Assembly (NCBI RefSeq): GCF_023740735.1
Contig: NZ_JAMRXH010000001.1
Location: 558,001 to 622,000 of the forward strand
DNA: 64,000 nt
Reading direction: 5' to 3'
Source: Nocardia sp. CDC159
GTDB taxonomy: Bacteria; Actinomycetota; Actinomycetes; Mycobacteriales; Mycobacteriaceae
The notes under the pieces were generated by a model that saw nothing but the letters and a program-made list of their open reading frames with translations, searched no databases and had not been told where the DNA came from. This document shows positions 1 through 8,771 of this stretch, one piece after another (the stretch's first letter is position 1; the number at the start of each line of letters is the position of its first letter). Both the position numbers and the translations under genes were made by a program.

Positions 1-652
1 GTGCCGGAGCGTCGATTCGGGAGATGAGGGTCTTCCCGTCGCGGTCGGCGACAGTGACCAGCTGGCGGTAGGTGCGGGCGGAGCGGTCGGGGCGGGACTC
101 GGCGACCTGGACGTCGAAGCGGCCGTCGAGGAGTGGAGTGATTTGGACGCAGTGCAGGGTGCCCCGGGGAATTGTGGCGATGCCGAGGTCGATGACCTGC
201 GGAGGTGAAACCCAGGCGTCGGGGGTGGTGACCGCGCGGGCGAGGGTGCCGGAGCGGGCGATGTAGTAGGCGTGCTGGAAGGCCAGGATGACGTCGGGGC
301 CCGAGGTGGTCGAGCCGGTCCCGTTGCCGCGCACCAGGCCCGCGGTGCGGGTGGGGGCGCAGTCGGGGCCGCCGCCCAGGGTGAGGTCGGCCGTGCTGGC
401 CACGGACTCGGGGGCGGCGCGCTGGGCGGTTGCCTCTATGCGGGCCAGCACGACGCCGCCAGCCACGGCGGCGGTGCCGATCGCAGCGACCGAGCCGACC
501 ATCATGCCGCGGTGGTGTCGGCGACGCGGTAACGCGTGCCGACGCCGCGGCTGCGGCGGTGGGATCATTCCGGGCCACACGGGTTTCCCCGCCGTGGCGG
601 CGCGCAGCCTGCCAGCGCGACGCGGCCCACCGAATTCCACCTCTGACGACAT
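1..652 (-). CDS. membrane-anchored DUF8176-like protein (3' end cut by window)
   Basis: The reading frame runs from an ATG at 652 down to base 1 without a stop, so the C-terminus is outside the window. About 217 residues are visible. An Arg-rich, Pro-rich cytoplasmic N-terminus (residues 1-45) is followed by one hydrophobic helix (about 48-66). The extracytoplasmic domain carries 'ILAFQHAYYIARSG', 'IPRGTLHCVQITPLLDGRF' and 'YRQLVTVADRDGKTLISRI'. These resemble the DUF8176 domain seen at the C-terminus of many Nocardia and Mycobacterium membrane-anchored proteins; that assignment is from memory. Function is unknown. An in-frame GTG at 580 and ATG at 568 are alternative starts, but the frame remains open to 652 with good codon use. 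Confidence 0.7.
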   Translation of the reverse strand, partial: MSSEVEFGGPRRAGRLRAATAGKPVWPGMIPPPQPRRRHALPRRRHHRGMMVGSVAAIGTAAVAGGVVLARIEATAQRAAPESVASTADLTLGGGPDCAPTRTAGLVRGNGTGSTTSGPDVILAFQHAYYIARSGTLARAVTTPDAWVSPPQVIDLGIATIPRGTLHCVQITPLLDGRFDVQVAESRPDRSARTYRQLVTVADRDGKTLISRIDAPA

Positions 653-909
653 GGCCTCGCCGCACCCCCTTTCCGATCCGTCCCGCCTCGGCTCACCGAT
701 TCGGTATCAGGTTGGGCGATAACAACATTGCATATCGCCGCCGCCTCTGCCGGGCGAATGCCCAAGTCGAGCGCGGAAATTCGGATTACGGGTCGCTTTC
801 GGGGAGGGAATTGCGCGCGAATTCCGTGACTGCCGGTAGGTTTTGCGTCACCAGTGGTGGCAGCGGCCCGCCGCGGCGTGCGGGTGCGCCAATCGATACC
901 GACCAGATG

Positions 910-1278
910 TCATTCCTCTATCGGATAAAAGGAATCACCATCTTCGGGTGTGCCGTCGATCTGCCCGGCATGCCGGTGGGTGGGCGCCGCCTCGTGCCCG
1001 CGGGTATCGGGCCGGACCGCATCCAACCCCTCGACACCGGTTCCCCGCTCCTCGCGTTCGGGCCGACCGGCCCCGATATCGGGTTCCTCCTGCGCGAGCC
1101 GCTCGCCCAGGGGCTGCCCCTCCCGCTGCTCGCGCGAGGTCATGCCGAACCGGTCCGCGCCGGTCCAATCCTCGGGCGGATCGACCACCACATCGCCGTC
1201 GCGGTTGCGCACCTCGTCGGAGTCGAGGCTCTCGGCCTGCCGCAGCATGTCCTCACCGGGTTCGCCTTGTGGATTCAT
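910..1278 (-). CDS. DUF5709 family protein
   Basis: A hydrophilic acidic protein of 122 residues. The core 'PGEDMLRQAESLDSDEV...DPPEDWTGADRFGMTSREQREGQPLGERLAQEEPDI' matches the DUF5709 pattern of actinobacterial proteins, which have a conserved 'FG-T--EQ-EGE-L--RLA-EEPD' stretch. No signal peptide, membrane segment or catalytic motif is visible. The frame stays open up to 1374, and ATG codons at 1299 and 1314 are alternative starts. I chose 1278 because the family-like sequence begins there, but no strong ribosome site decides it. Role unknown. It is transcribed away from the conservon that follows. Confidence 0.7.
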   Translation of the reverse strand: MNPQGEPGEDMLRQAESLDSDEVRNRDGDVVVDPPEDWTGADRFGMTSREQREGQPLGERLAQEEPDIGAGRPEREERGTGVEGLDAVRPDTRGHEAAPTHRHAGQIDGTPEDGDSFYPIEE

Positions 1279-1573
1279 GCTTGCGTCGTTCCCGCGCATC
1301 TTCTGGGCAAACATGCCCCGCTTGGGAGTGTGATCTCGACTACGCGCGGTCCACGACATGTCATTCGATCGCAACCTCGAATCCCACTACCCGGCATATG
1401 TTTATCGACGGACCCGCTCGGTTGGCGGCGCGCGAGGCGGCCGGTTATGCTCGGGCGCGAAATAGCGAAATCGCCTGGTGGTCTGCGCATTTCGGGCACC
1501 CCCGGGGCGGACGGGGGAGCTGCGCGGTAGCCGGGTGGACAGGAACGCGGACGCACGGAAGGTGATTCGATCG

Positions 1574-2920
1574 GTGAACGCGCCCCCGGCCCAGACGGAG
1601 GAGAACTCCGCAGCCGCCGAGCAACCGCACCAATTACGTACTCCCGTAATCACATTCGCCATATCGGCCGCGGTCACAGGCGCCGCCGTGACCGTCGCGG
1701 TGTGGCTGGCCCCGCCCTCGATACGCCCGGCCCTGACCATCGGCGGCGGCGTAGCGGCGGCCTTGCTCTGCGCCGCCCTCACCGCGGCCGTGCGCTACCG
1801 GCAGGCCGCCGTCATCGCCCGCACCGCACTCGAGCGGGTCGAGCGGGCCGCCGCCGATCGCACCGCCGAGGCGGCGGCCGCCCTCGCCGCCGCCCGGGAC
1901 ACCGCCGCCGCGCAGGCCCGCGAGGCCAAGCAGAGCGAGGTCCGCCGCGCCGCCGCCATGGCCGCCTTCGCCGGCGCGGCCGGTCGCATGCAGGCGATGA
2001 CGACGAGCATGCTGGCCGAACTGCGCGAAATGGAACATCGCCACGCCGACCCCACGGTGCTCGCCGATCTGCTGGCCCTGGACCACCGCACCGCCCAGGC
2101 CGGTCGGCTCGCCGACAGCATCGCGGTGCTCAGCGGGGCGCGCTCGGGCCGCCGCTGGGCCAAACCCATCGCGATGGAATCTATTCTGCGCGGCGCGATG
2201 GGCCGCGTCGCGGGCTATCAGCGGGTGCGGCTGCGCGCTGTCGCCGAGATCGCCATCGCCGGTCACGCGGCCGAGGGCATCATGCACGCGCTGGCCGAAC
2301 TGCTCGACAATGCCTGCAACTTCTCCCCGCCCACCACCGAGGTGCACGTCTACGCCGCCGAGGTGCCCGCGGGCGTGGTGGTGACAATCGAGGACAGCGG
2401 CCTGATCATGAGCGACTCGGCGCTGCGCCGCGCCGAACGCGCCGTGGCCGGAATCGGCGCCAACGGGCGGCGCGGCGCCACCGCCCTGGACCTGTCCTCG
2501 CTCACCGGCACCCGCCTGGGCCTGGCGGTCGTCGGGCATCTGGCCCGCAAACACGGCCTGACCGTGTCCTATCGCCCGTCGGCCATCGGCGGCACCGCGG
2601 TCGTGGTGGTCGTGCCGCGCGAGCTGATCCTGCGCCTGGACCGCTCCCCCGGCTCGGTCGCCACCCTCACCCTACCCGCCGCCCAACCCGCCGAGCCGCC
2701 GCCCGCCCCCGAGGCGTCCACACCGGAGATCACCCTGCCCAAACGCCGCCGCGGCAGCACCCTGGCCGCCGTCCACCCCGACGGTCTGTCCGCCCCACCG
2801 CCACCGAGTGCTCCCCCGGCCGCCACCCCGGCCCGGCCGTCCGCGCTGGCCGCGTTCCAGCGTGCCGTCTCCGGCCGTACCGAACCGTCCAATTCCGTTG
2901 CCGTGGAGAAGGATCGATGA
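1574..2920 (+). CDS. cvnA: conservon sensor kinase-like ATPase (CvnA)
   Basis: First gene of a four-gene conservon. CvnA proteins are membrane-linked histidine kinase-like ATPases that form a G-protein-like signalling complex with CvnB-D. Two hydrophobic helices lie near residues 20-40 and 50-65, followed by an Ala-rich coiled region. A dimerisation helix contains 'LDHRTAQAGRLADSIAVLSG'. The HATPase domain shows an N box (HALAELLDNACNFSPP), a G1 box (VTIEDSGLIM) and a G2 box (TGTRLGLAVVGHLARKHG). The C-terminus, about 100 residues, is Pro/Ala-rich. I chose GTG 1574 because GGAAGG lies at 1557-1562; the frame is open to 1478. The stop overlaps the next start as ATGA. Confidence 0.85.
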   Translation: MNAPPAQTEENSAAAEQPHQLRTPVITFAISAAVTGAAVTVAVWLAPPSIRPALTIGGGVAAALLCAALTAAVRYRQAAVIARTALERVERAAADRTAEAAAALAAARDTAAAQAREAKQSEVRRAAAMAAFAGAAGRMQAMTTSMLAELREMEHRHADPTVLADLLALDHRTAQAGRLADSIAVLSGARSGRRWAKPIAMESILRGAMGRVAGYQRVRLRAVAEIAIAGHAAEGIMHALAELLDNACNFSPPTTEVHVYAAEVPAGVVVTIEDSGLIMSDSALRRAERAVAGIGANGRRGATALDLSSLTGTRLGLAVVGHLARKHGLTVSYRPSAIGGTAVVVVVPRELILRLDRSPGSVATLTLPAAQPAEPPPAPEASTPEITLPKRRRGSTLAAVHPDGLSAPPPPSAPPAATPARPSALAAFQRAVSGRTEPSNSVAVEKDR

Positions 2921-3327
2921 CACTGCCCGCGACGTCGCAGCTGGGTTGGCTGCTGGAACAACTGCTCTCGCGCACCCCGCGTGCCCGCCACGCGCTGCTG
3001 CTGTCCAGTGACGGCCTGAAGATCTGTCACACCCCCGAACTGACCGTCGACAAGGCCGACCAGCTGGCCGCCATCGCCGCGGGCATCCAGAGCCTCTCGC
3101 ACGGCGCGTCGGTCGAATTCGGCGACGGCCGCAGCGGGGTGCGCCAATCCATGACCGAGTTCTACGGCGGCATCCTGTTCATCGTGGAGGCCGGAATGGG
3201 CGCGCATATCGCGGTCGTCGCGGCCGAGGATGCCGACGCCGGGCTGGTCGGCCACAACATGCGCGAACTGGTGGAACAGCTGGGCGACCACCTGGCGGCC
3301 GCGCCGAGATCCCCGGGCCGGTCGTGA
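2917..3327 (+). CDS. cvnB: roadblock/LC7 domain protein (CvnB)
   Basis: A 136-residue roadblock/LC7 protein, the second conservon component. In this family such proteins act as regulators or GTPase-activating-like partners of the small GTPase CvnD. The sequence has the typical pattern 'LGWLLEQLLSRTPRARHALLLSSDGLKICHT', then 'ADQLAAIAAGIQSLSHGASVEFG', and ends with the amphipathic helix 'LVGHNMRELVEQLGDHLA'. The ATG overlaps the cvnA stop and the stop overlaps the cvnC start as GTGA, so the genes are translationally coupled. Confidence 0.9.
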   Translation: MTLPATSQLGWLLEQLLSRTPRARHALLLSSDGLKICHTPELTVDKADQLAAIAAGIQSLSHGASVEFGDGRSGVRQSMTEFYGGILFIVEAGMGAHIAVVAAEDADAGLVGHNMRELVEQLGDHLAAAPRSPGRS

Positions 3328-3695
3328 ACAGGCCCGGCCGCGACGACACCCCGGATCGGCTCTACACGCTGACCGGGGGCCGCAGCAGGCCCGACAGCGA
3401 CGCCTTCGATCTGGTCACCCTCGTGGTCAGCGAATGCCAGCCCACGCCCGGCATGCAGTCCGAGCACCGGGCGATCCTGTCGCTGTGCCGCGCGCCGACC
3501 GCGGTCGTCGAAATCGCCGCCGAGCTACGGGTTCCCGTCGGTATCGCGATGGTGCTGCTGTCGGATCTGTTGCACGCGGGCAAGATCACCGTCCGCCATC
3601 CGCAGCACGTCACGAACCGCGCCGAGAAGACCTGGAATTCGATACCCGATATGGCCACCCTCGAGAAGGTGCTCGTTGGTCTCCGCAAGATTTGA
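3324..3695 (+). CDS. cvnC: DUF742 winged-helix-like protein (CvnC)
   Basis: A 123-residue DUF742 protein, the third conservon component. The N-terminus carries the family signature 'RPGRDDTPDRLYTLTGGRSRP'. The rest, 'SEHRAILSLCRAPTAVVEIAAELRVPVGIAMVLLSDLLHAGKITV', is a winged-helix-like fold that may contact CvnB or CvnD. The start is a GTG overlapping the cvnB stop. Its 3' end overlaps cvnD by 20 nt. Confidence 0.9.
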   Translation: MNRPGRDDTPDRLYTLTGGRSRPDSDAFDLVTLVVSECQPTPGMQSEHRAILSLCRAPTAVVEIAAELRVPVGIAMVLLSDLLHAGKITVRHPQHVTNRAEKTWNSIPDMATLEKVLVGLRKI

Positions 3696-4296
3696 TCCGC
3701 GCCCGGCGCGCGCCGACGCGCCGCTGGCCGATACCACCCGCAACGGTTTCAAGATCGTCATCGTGGGCGGCTTCGGCGTCGGCAAGACGACCATGGTCCG
3801 CTCGGTCAGCGAGATCCGCCCGCTCGACACCGAGGCCACCATGACCGATGCCGGTGTGGGCGTGGACGATCCGACCGGTGCGCCCGGTAAGTCGACCACC
3901 ACCGTGGCCTTCGACTTCGGCCGCATCACCATCGACGCCGAACATGTGCTCTACCTGTTCGGCGCGCCCGGCCAGGAGCGGTTCTGGTTCCTGTGGGACC
4001 GGCTGTTCACCGGCGCGCTGGGCGCCATCGTGCTGGTGGATCCCCGTCGCATCGCCGACAGCTGGTATGCCATCGACCGGCTCGAATTCCAACACACCCC
4101 GTTCGTGGTGGCCTGCAACATCTTCGGCGATGTGCGGCACAGCCCGGACATGATCCGCGACGCCCTCGACATCGATCCGCGTGTGCCACTGCTGGACTGC
4201 GACGCCCGCTCGCGCGAATCCTGTAAGCGGGTGCTGATCACCCTCGTCGAACACCTCTATCGCCTCGCCCCGCCGACCCCGGAGATCGCGTCATGA
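3676..4296 (+). CDS. cvnD: conservon GTP/ATP-binding protein (CvnD)
   Basis: A 206-residue Ras/MglA-like small GTPase, the switch of the conservon. The P-loop is 'GGFGVGKTT' (about residues 31-39), and the G3 region is 'GAPGQERF' (96-103). The G4 position reads 'ACNIFGD' rather than the NKxD of classical GTPases. The start is TTG at 3676 inside cvnC, with 'GAGAAGG' at 3663-3669 as ribosome site. The stop overlaps the following P450 start (ATGA), placing the P450s in the same transcript. Confidence 0.9.
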   Translation: MVSARFDPRPARADAPLADTTRNGFKIVIVGGFGVGKTTMVRSVSEIRPLDTEATMTDAGVGVDDPTGAPGKSTTTVAFDFGRITIDAEHVLYLFGAPGQERFWFLWDRLFTGALGAIVLVDPRRIADSWYAIDRLEFQHTPFVVACNIFGDVRHSPDMIRDALDIDPRVPLLDCDARSRESCKRVLITLVEHLYRLAPPTPEIAS

Positions 4297-5558
4297 CCAT
4301 GCCGCACCCCACCCCTGGTCGACCCGCACACCCGGCGGTCGTCCCGCTGAGCGGTCCGCGCTTCCACACCGACCCGCAGCAGCTGTACCGTGAGATGCGC
4401 CGCGAGCACGGCCCGGTGGTGGCCGTCGAACTACCCGGCGGCGTGCCCGCGTGGCTGGTGGTGGGCTATCGCGAACTGCATCAGGTGACCAGCGATCCGG
4501 AGTTGTTTCCGCGCGATGTGAGTCTGTGGAACCAGTGGCCCAATATCCCGCCGGACTGGCCGCTGCTGCCCATGGTCGGCCAGCCCATGCCGTCGATCTA
4601 CTTCACCGCCGGGGCCGAACATCGTCGCCACGTCGCGATGGTGGAGCCCGCGCTGGAGGCGGTCGATCCGTTCGAATTGCGTACCGCCTGTGAGGAATTG
4701 GCCGATCGGCTGATCGACGCATTCTGTGGGCGCGGGCAGGCCGAGCTGGTGGCCGATTTCGCCGAACCGCTGCCGGTGCTCGCGCTGGCGCGCATGCTCG
4801 GCTTTCCGGACGAGGACGGTCCGGAGCTGGCCTGGACCATGAAGACCTTCACCGACGGCGGCCCCGACGCCCAGGCCGCGCATCTGCGCTTCGCCGAGCA
4901 TATGCAGCGGCTGCTCGCGGCCAAGAAGGCCGCTCCCGGAAACGATCTGGTGTCGCGCATGCTGGCCTGCCCCATGCCCTTCACCGATCAGGAATACGTC
5001 CTCGACCTGATGGCGATCACCGCCGCCGGACACCTGCCGACCTCGGACTGGATCGGAAATTCGGTGCGGCTCATGCTGACCGACGACCGCTTCGCCGCGG
5101 CGCTGGGCGGCGGGCGGCACAGCATCGGACAGGCCATGAACGAGGTGCTCTGGGAGGACACGCCCACCCAGATCCTGGCCGGGCGCTGGGCCGCCCGCGA
5201 CACCCGATTGGGCGAGGTCATCGTGCGCGCGGGCGATCTGCTACTGCTCGGGCTCGCCGCCGCCAACGCCGACCCCCATGTGCGCCAGCATATCTCCGAC
5301 GGCGTCGATCCCGCGCACAGCGGCAACAGCGCCCACTTCGCGTTCAGCTACGGCGAATACCGCTGCCCGTTCCCGGCCCAGCAGATCGCCGAGATCATCG
5401 CGCGCACCGGCATCGAGGTGCTGCTGGATCGGCTGCCCGATATCGATCTGGCGGTGCCCGCGCGCAACCTGGTCCGACGGCCGTCGCCGTTCCTGCGCGG
5501 AATGACATCCCTCCCTGTTTGTTTCACCCCAGTTCGTGCCGTCGGAGGTGCTCCATGA
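4293..5558 (+). CDS. CYP157-like cytochrome P450 lacking ExxR
   Basis: A 421-residue conservon-linked P450-type protein. The heme-ligand motif is present as 'FSYGEYRCPFPA' with Cys358, and the I-helix reads 'AAGHLPT' (244-250). The K-helix, which nearly always carries E-x-x-R, reads E284-V-L-W287: the Arg is replaced by Trp. Loss of ExxR is a known feature of the Streptomyces CYP157 family, whose genes also sit in conservons beside CYP154, so a CYP157-like assignment fits both sequence and context. Whether it is catalytic or has a sensing or partner role is open. It overlaps cvnD and the next P450 by 4 nt each. Confidence 0.85.
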   Translation: MTMPHPTPGRPAHPAVVPLSGPRFHTDPQQLYREMRREHGPVVAVELPGGVPAWLVVGYRELHQVTSDPELFPRDVSLWNQWPNIPPDWPLLPMVGQPMPSIYFTAGAEHRRHVAMVEPALEAVDPFELRTACEELADRLIDAFCGRGQAELVADFAEPLPVLALARMLGFPDEDGPELAWTMKTFTDGGPDAQAAHLRFAEHMQRLLAAKKAAPGNDLVSRMLACPMPFTDQEYVLDLMAITAAGHLPTSDWIGNSVRLMLTDDRFAAALGGGRHSIGQAMNEVLWEDTPTQILAGRWAARDTRLGEVIVRAGDLLLLGLAAANADPHVRQHISDGVDPAHSGNSAHFAFSYGEYRCPFPAQQIAEIIARTGIEVLLDRLPDIDLAVPARNLVRRPSPFLRGMTSLPVCFTPVRAVGGAP

Positions 5559-6793
5559 ATACATCCTGCCCGCATGCCGAGACCATCGTGATCGATCCGA
5601 TGATCGGCGATCTGCACGGCGAGACGGCGACGTTGCGCGCGAGCGGCCCGCTCGCCCGCATCGATCTGCTGGGCGCGCAGGCCTGGACGGTCACCACCCA
5701 CGCGCTGGCCCGGCAACTGCTGGTGGATCCGCGGCTGGTCAAGGACATCTCGCACTGGTCGCTGTGGCAGTCGGGCGTGGTGACGCGGCAGTGGCCACTG
5801 ATCGGCATGATCGATGCGGGCCGGTCGATGTTCACCGTGGACGGCGCCGAACACCGGCGGCTGCGCCTCAAGACCACCCAGGCCCTGTCGCCGCGACGGC
5901 TCGAGGCGCTGCGCCCGGCGATCGAGCGACTCACCGCCGAGTTGCTCGACGATCTCGAGGCGGCCGGGCGCGCCGGCGGGGTGGTCGACCTGAAATCGGT
6001 GTTCGCCTACCCGCTTCCGATGCGGGTGATCAGCGAGCTCATGGGTGTGCCGCGCGCGGATCACCCGTGGCTGCTCGAGTCCTACAAGGCGTTCTTCTCG
6101 CTGCTGACCCCGCAGGACGAGCGACTACGGGTGATCGAGCAGCAGCACGCCTACTTCACCGAAATGGTGCGTAAGAAGACCGCCCAACCCGGCGACGATC
6201 TCACCTCGGCATTCATCCTCGCCGAGGACGGCGGCGAACGCCTGACCGAGGAAGAGGTGGTGGGCAACCTCAAGGCCCTGGTCGCGGCGGGTCACGAGAC
6301 CACCGTCTCGCTCATCCTCAACACCGTGCGCGCGCTGCTCACCCATCCCGACCAGTTCGCTCGCTTGCGCAGCGGGGAATACGACTGGAAGCAGGCCATC
6401 GAGGAGACGCTGCGTTGGGACGGCCCGGTGATCCATCTGCTCATGCGCTTCGCCACCGAGGACATCACCATCGGTGAGACGGTGATCGAGAAGGGCGAGG
6501 GAGTGGTCATGTCGTATCGGACGATCGGCCGCGACACCACCCAGCACGGGGCCGACGCCGACGAATTCGATCTCACCCGGCCGACCGCCAACCGGCACAT
6601 GTCCTTCGGCTACGGCCCACACATCTGCCCGGGCGCGGCGCTGTCGCGACTGGAGGCGGCGATCGCATTGCCCGCACTGTTCGAGCGGTTCCCGGACCTG
6701 CGGCTGGCCGTACCGGTGGCGGAGCTCCGCAATTTGCCGGTGCTCACCCAGAACGATCTGGCGGCCTTCCCGATTCGGATCGATCGGACGTAG
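5555..6793 (+). CDS. CYP154-like cytochrome P450
   Basis: A 412-residue bacterial class I P450 with all key motifs. The I-helix oxygen-activation motif is 'AGHETT' (245-250), the K-helix ExxR is E284-T-L-R287, and the heme loop 'FGYGPHICPGAA' has Cys358. The ExxR and Cys positions coincide exactly with those of the preceding P450, so the two are probably diverged paralogues. GGAGG at 5544-5548 precedes the ATG, which overlaps the previous stop. In Streptomyces conservons CYP154 pairs with CYP157 in this order. Substrate unknown. It ends the operon. Confidence 0.88.
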   Translation: MNTSCPHAETIVIDPMIGDLHGETATLRASGPLARIDLLGAQAWTVTTHALARQLLVDPRLVKDISHWSLWQSGVVTRQWPLIGMIDAGRSMFTVDGAEHRRLRLKTTQALSPRRLEALRPAIERLTAELLDDLEAAGRAGGVVDLKSVFAYPLPMRVISELMGVPRADHPWLLESYKAFFSLLTPQDERLRVIEQQHAYFTEMVRKKTAQPGDDLTSAFILAEDGGERLTEEEVVGNLKALVAAGHETTVSLILNTVRALLTHPDQFARLRSGEYDWKQAIEETLRWDGPVIHLLMRFATEDITIGETVIEKGEGVVMSYRTIGRDTTQHGADADEFDLTRPTANRHMSFGYGPHICPGAALSRLEAAIALPALFERFPDLRLAVPVAELRNLPVLTQNDLAAFPIRIDRT

Positions 6794-6860
6794 CCGACTC
6801 GAAAGTCGAGAATTCCAAGCAGAATTTCATTCCCGGGAGTATTAGAAACCGAAAGGTGTT

Positions 6861-6895
6861 GAATACCATCGCGTACTGAATACCCGATGGTATTC
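6861..6895. promoter_or_regulatory. operator-like GAATACC repeat array
   Basis: Three copies of one heptamer lie 75-110 nt before the next operon. GAATACC occurs at 6861-6867 and 6878-6884, and its inverse GGTATTC at 6889-6895. The last two form an 18 bp palindrome with a 4 bp centre (cgat). The outer copies extend to an 11 bp perfect inverted repeat (GAATACCATCG at 6861-6871, CGATGGTATTC at 6885-6895). The stretch is AT-rich for this genome. Probably a binding site controlling the roadblock operon; the binding protein is not known. Confidence 0.55.
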
Positions 6896-6970
6896 TCTCC
6901 GAATTTGCCGGACATGAGCCATCAATATTGTGTAGCGTCTGCACCCGAAACACTCACGGGGAACGGCGAA

Positions 6971-7363
6971 GTGATCAGTATCGACGGCTGCATGAAACGC
7001 ATCATGAACATTCCGGGTGCGCGCAGCGTAACGCTGGTGGACGGTTCGAGCGGATTGTCGGTCGCGGCCGCGGGCCGACACGCCATGGTCGACCAGCACG
7101 AGGACGCGGCGTCGACAACGGACGTGGTCCGGGCCGTATTGTCCTGTCCCGCACTGACCACCGGGCGGACCGGCGACGATGTCACCGAGATCATCATCGG
7201 CGGCACCTACGCCTTCCACCTGCTGCGCCTGGTCGCCGGGGACTTCGACGGACGGCTGTTCGTCCATGTGCTGTTCGACGGTGACAGCGGCAATCTGGCC
7301 ATGGCCCGCTATCAGTTGCAGGTAATTCTCGACGAATTCGCCGAGGACGGCCGTGGCCATTGA
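6971..7363 (+). CDS. roadblock/LC7-like protein (operon gene 1)
   Basis: A 130-residue protein with a weak roadblock/LC7 pattern: 'MKRIMNIPGARSVTLVDGSSGLSVAAAGR' at the start, a central strand-helix region, and 'LFVHVLFDGDSGNLAMARYQLQVILDEF' at the end, which parallels the last protein of this operon. I chose GTG 6971 because 'ggggaa' lies about 7 nt upstream; ATG 6914 and GTG 6887 are in-frame alternatives without a ribosome site. It overlaps the next gene by 11 nt. Function unknown; probably a signalling or scaffold subunit. Confidence 0.7.
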   Translation: MISIDGCMKRIMNIPGARSVTLVDGSSGLSVAAAGRHAMVDQHEDAASTTDVVRAVLSCPALTTGRTGDDVTEIIIGGTYAFHLLRLVAGDFDGRLFVHVLFDGDSGNLAMARYQLQVILDEFAEDGRGH

Positions 7364-8306
7364 TCTTGCCGTCGAACTGCACCGCCTGGAAATACTGCGG
7401 AGCACGGGTGTGCTGAGCGCGGGCGATGGCGCGTTCCATATCACCGAGGGTGCGATCGTCCGCGCGGACTGCCGCCGGACCACCGGCCTGGACCGGATGG
7501 TGGTCGAGGCCGGGGTGGCCACGGCCGAGGACTGGCAGCGCGCCGGTGCGGGCGATCCGGGCCATGTGTTGGGGCGACCGCGACTCGAGACGCTGGCCTT
7601 ACTGTCGGTCTTCGATGCCGCCTACTTCCTGTTGGCCGCACCGTCGGTGCCCGAATTCCGGTCCGCGCCACCGCATTGGCTCGCCCCGGTCTGCCACATC
7701 CGCCCGGCCACCCTGGTGGACGAGTGCGCCCGCCGCGGCGATCCGGAGACCGGCCCCTGGCCCGCCCGGTTGGTCGACCGCGCGCCCGTCGTACCCGCCC
7801 GCCACATCCGACTCGGCCGGGTCGCGCTCACCGGCGGCCAGGCCGAGGTGCTCGCCGCCGCCGACGGCCGCCGCAGCATCGCCGCCATCGCCCGCGACCT
7901 CGGCCGCACCACCTACGGCTGCCTGGTGTCGGTGCGCGAACTCACCGCGGCGGGCCTGATCGAACCACCCACCACCGAAACCGCCGTAATTCCCCTTCCC
8001 CGAAGGGTTTCCGGTCCGACGATGCCCACAGCCGCACTGCCCATCCCGGCGTCCGACGTGACGACCGCGCTGCCACCCATGGCGGCTCCCGAGGCCGACT
8101 CGCCCGGTCCTGCCGGCCCCATGACGCCGGCTCGCACGAAATCGGCTCTCAGGTCGCGGGTTTCGACCGACTCGTCGGATCGGCCGAAACCCCTGGCGAA
8201 TTCGGCCGTCCGGCGGCCGCCGGGCCTGCTGCCGCCGGAGCGCTGGGAGCCGGTCGACCGGGATGTGCTGATTCGCCTGCGGGCGGCGCTGGAGGAGCTC
8301 AGGTGA
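7353..8306 (+). CDS. putative winged-helix protein of roadblock operon
   Basis: A 317-residue protein. The N-terminal 110 residues ('LEILRSTGVLSAGDGAFHITEGAIVRADC...LLSVFDAAYFLLAAPS') resemble the DUF4388/PATAN-type region of bacterial gliding and signalling proteins. Residues about 160-205 ('GGQAEVLAAADGRRSIAAIARDLGRTTYGCLVSVRELTAAGLIE') look like a winged helix. A Pro/Ser-rich linker follows, then a C-terminal helix 'RDVLIRLRAALEELR'. The start is GTG within the previous gene, and the stop overlaps the next GTG. Likely links the roadblock proteins to a regulatory target; function inferred only. Confidence 0.7.
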   Translation: MAIDLAVELHRLEILRSTGVLSAGDGAFHITEGAIVRADCRRTTGLDRMVVEAGVATAEDWQRAGAGDPGHVLGRPRLETLALLSVFDAAYFLLAAPSVPEFRSAPPHWLAPVCHIRPATLVDECARRGDPETGPWPARLVDRAPVVPARHIRLGRVALTGGQAEVLAAADGRRSIAAIARDLGRTTYGCLVSVRELTAAGLIEPPTTETAVIPLPRRVSGPTMPTAALPIPASDVTTALPPMAAPEADSPGPAGPMTPARTKSALRSRVSTDSSDRPKPLANSAVRRPPGLLPPERWEPVDRDVLIRLRAALEELR

Positions 8307-8761
8307 GCGCGCGCAAGAAGCGGCTCGGCGAACTGATGGGAAGGTTGACCAAGGTGACGATGACCGGACCTGGACCGGACGCCGCGGTACTGGCGGAGCT
8401 GAAGGCGTTGCGAGAGCGGGTACCTCAGCTCACCGGCGCGCTGGTCGCCTCGAGCGACGGTCTGCTCATCGCCCACGATCTACCCGATCACATCGAGCCC
8501 AACGGCATGGCCGCCCTTGCCGCCTCCCAGCTGGCGCTGTCGTATCGGCTGGCCTCCACCGCGCACGGCGGCAGCTTCGACGAGGTCGTGGTGCACGGCT
8601 CGAGCGGCCACGTGGTGGTCTACGCCGCGGGCTGGTCCTCGCTGACCGTTCTGGCCGGGCCGGAGGCGAATGTCGGTCGGCTGCACCTGGAATCGCGTCC
8701 GGTGGCCCGCGCCATCGCCGAACATCTCACCGCCACCACCAACGGAACACACACCGAATGA
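8303..8761 (+). CDS. roadblock/LC7 domain protein (operon gene 3)
   Basis: A 152-residue roadblock/LC7 protein. A basic N-terminus (about 25 residues) is followed by 'AELKALRERVPQLTGALVASSDGLLIAHDLPDHIEPNGMAALAASQLALSYRLAS', a clear match to the roadblock fold. The GTG start overlaps the preceding stop. Ten bases separate it from the next gene. Roadblock proteins usually work as dimers with Ras-like GTPases, but none is encoded in this operon. Confidence 0.85.
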   Translation: MSARKKRLGELMGRLTKVTMTGPGPDAAVLAELKALRERVPQLTGALVASSDGLLIAHDLPDHIEPNGMAALAASQLALSYRLASTAHGGSFDEVVVHGSSGHVVVYAAGWSSLTVLAGPEANVGRLHLESRPVARAIAEHLTATTNGTHTE

Positions 8762-8771
8762 AAGGAACACC

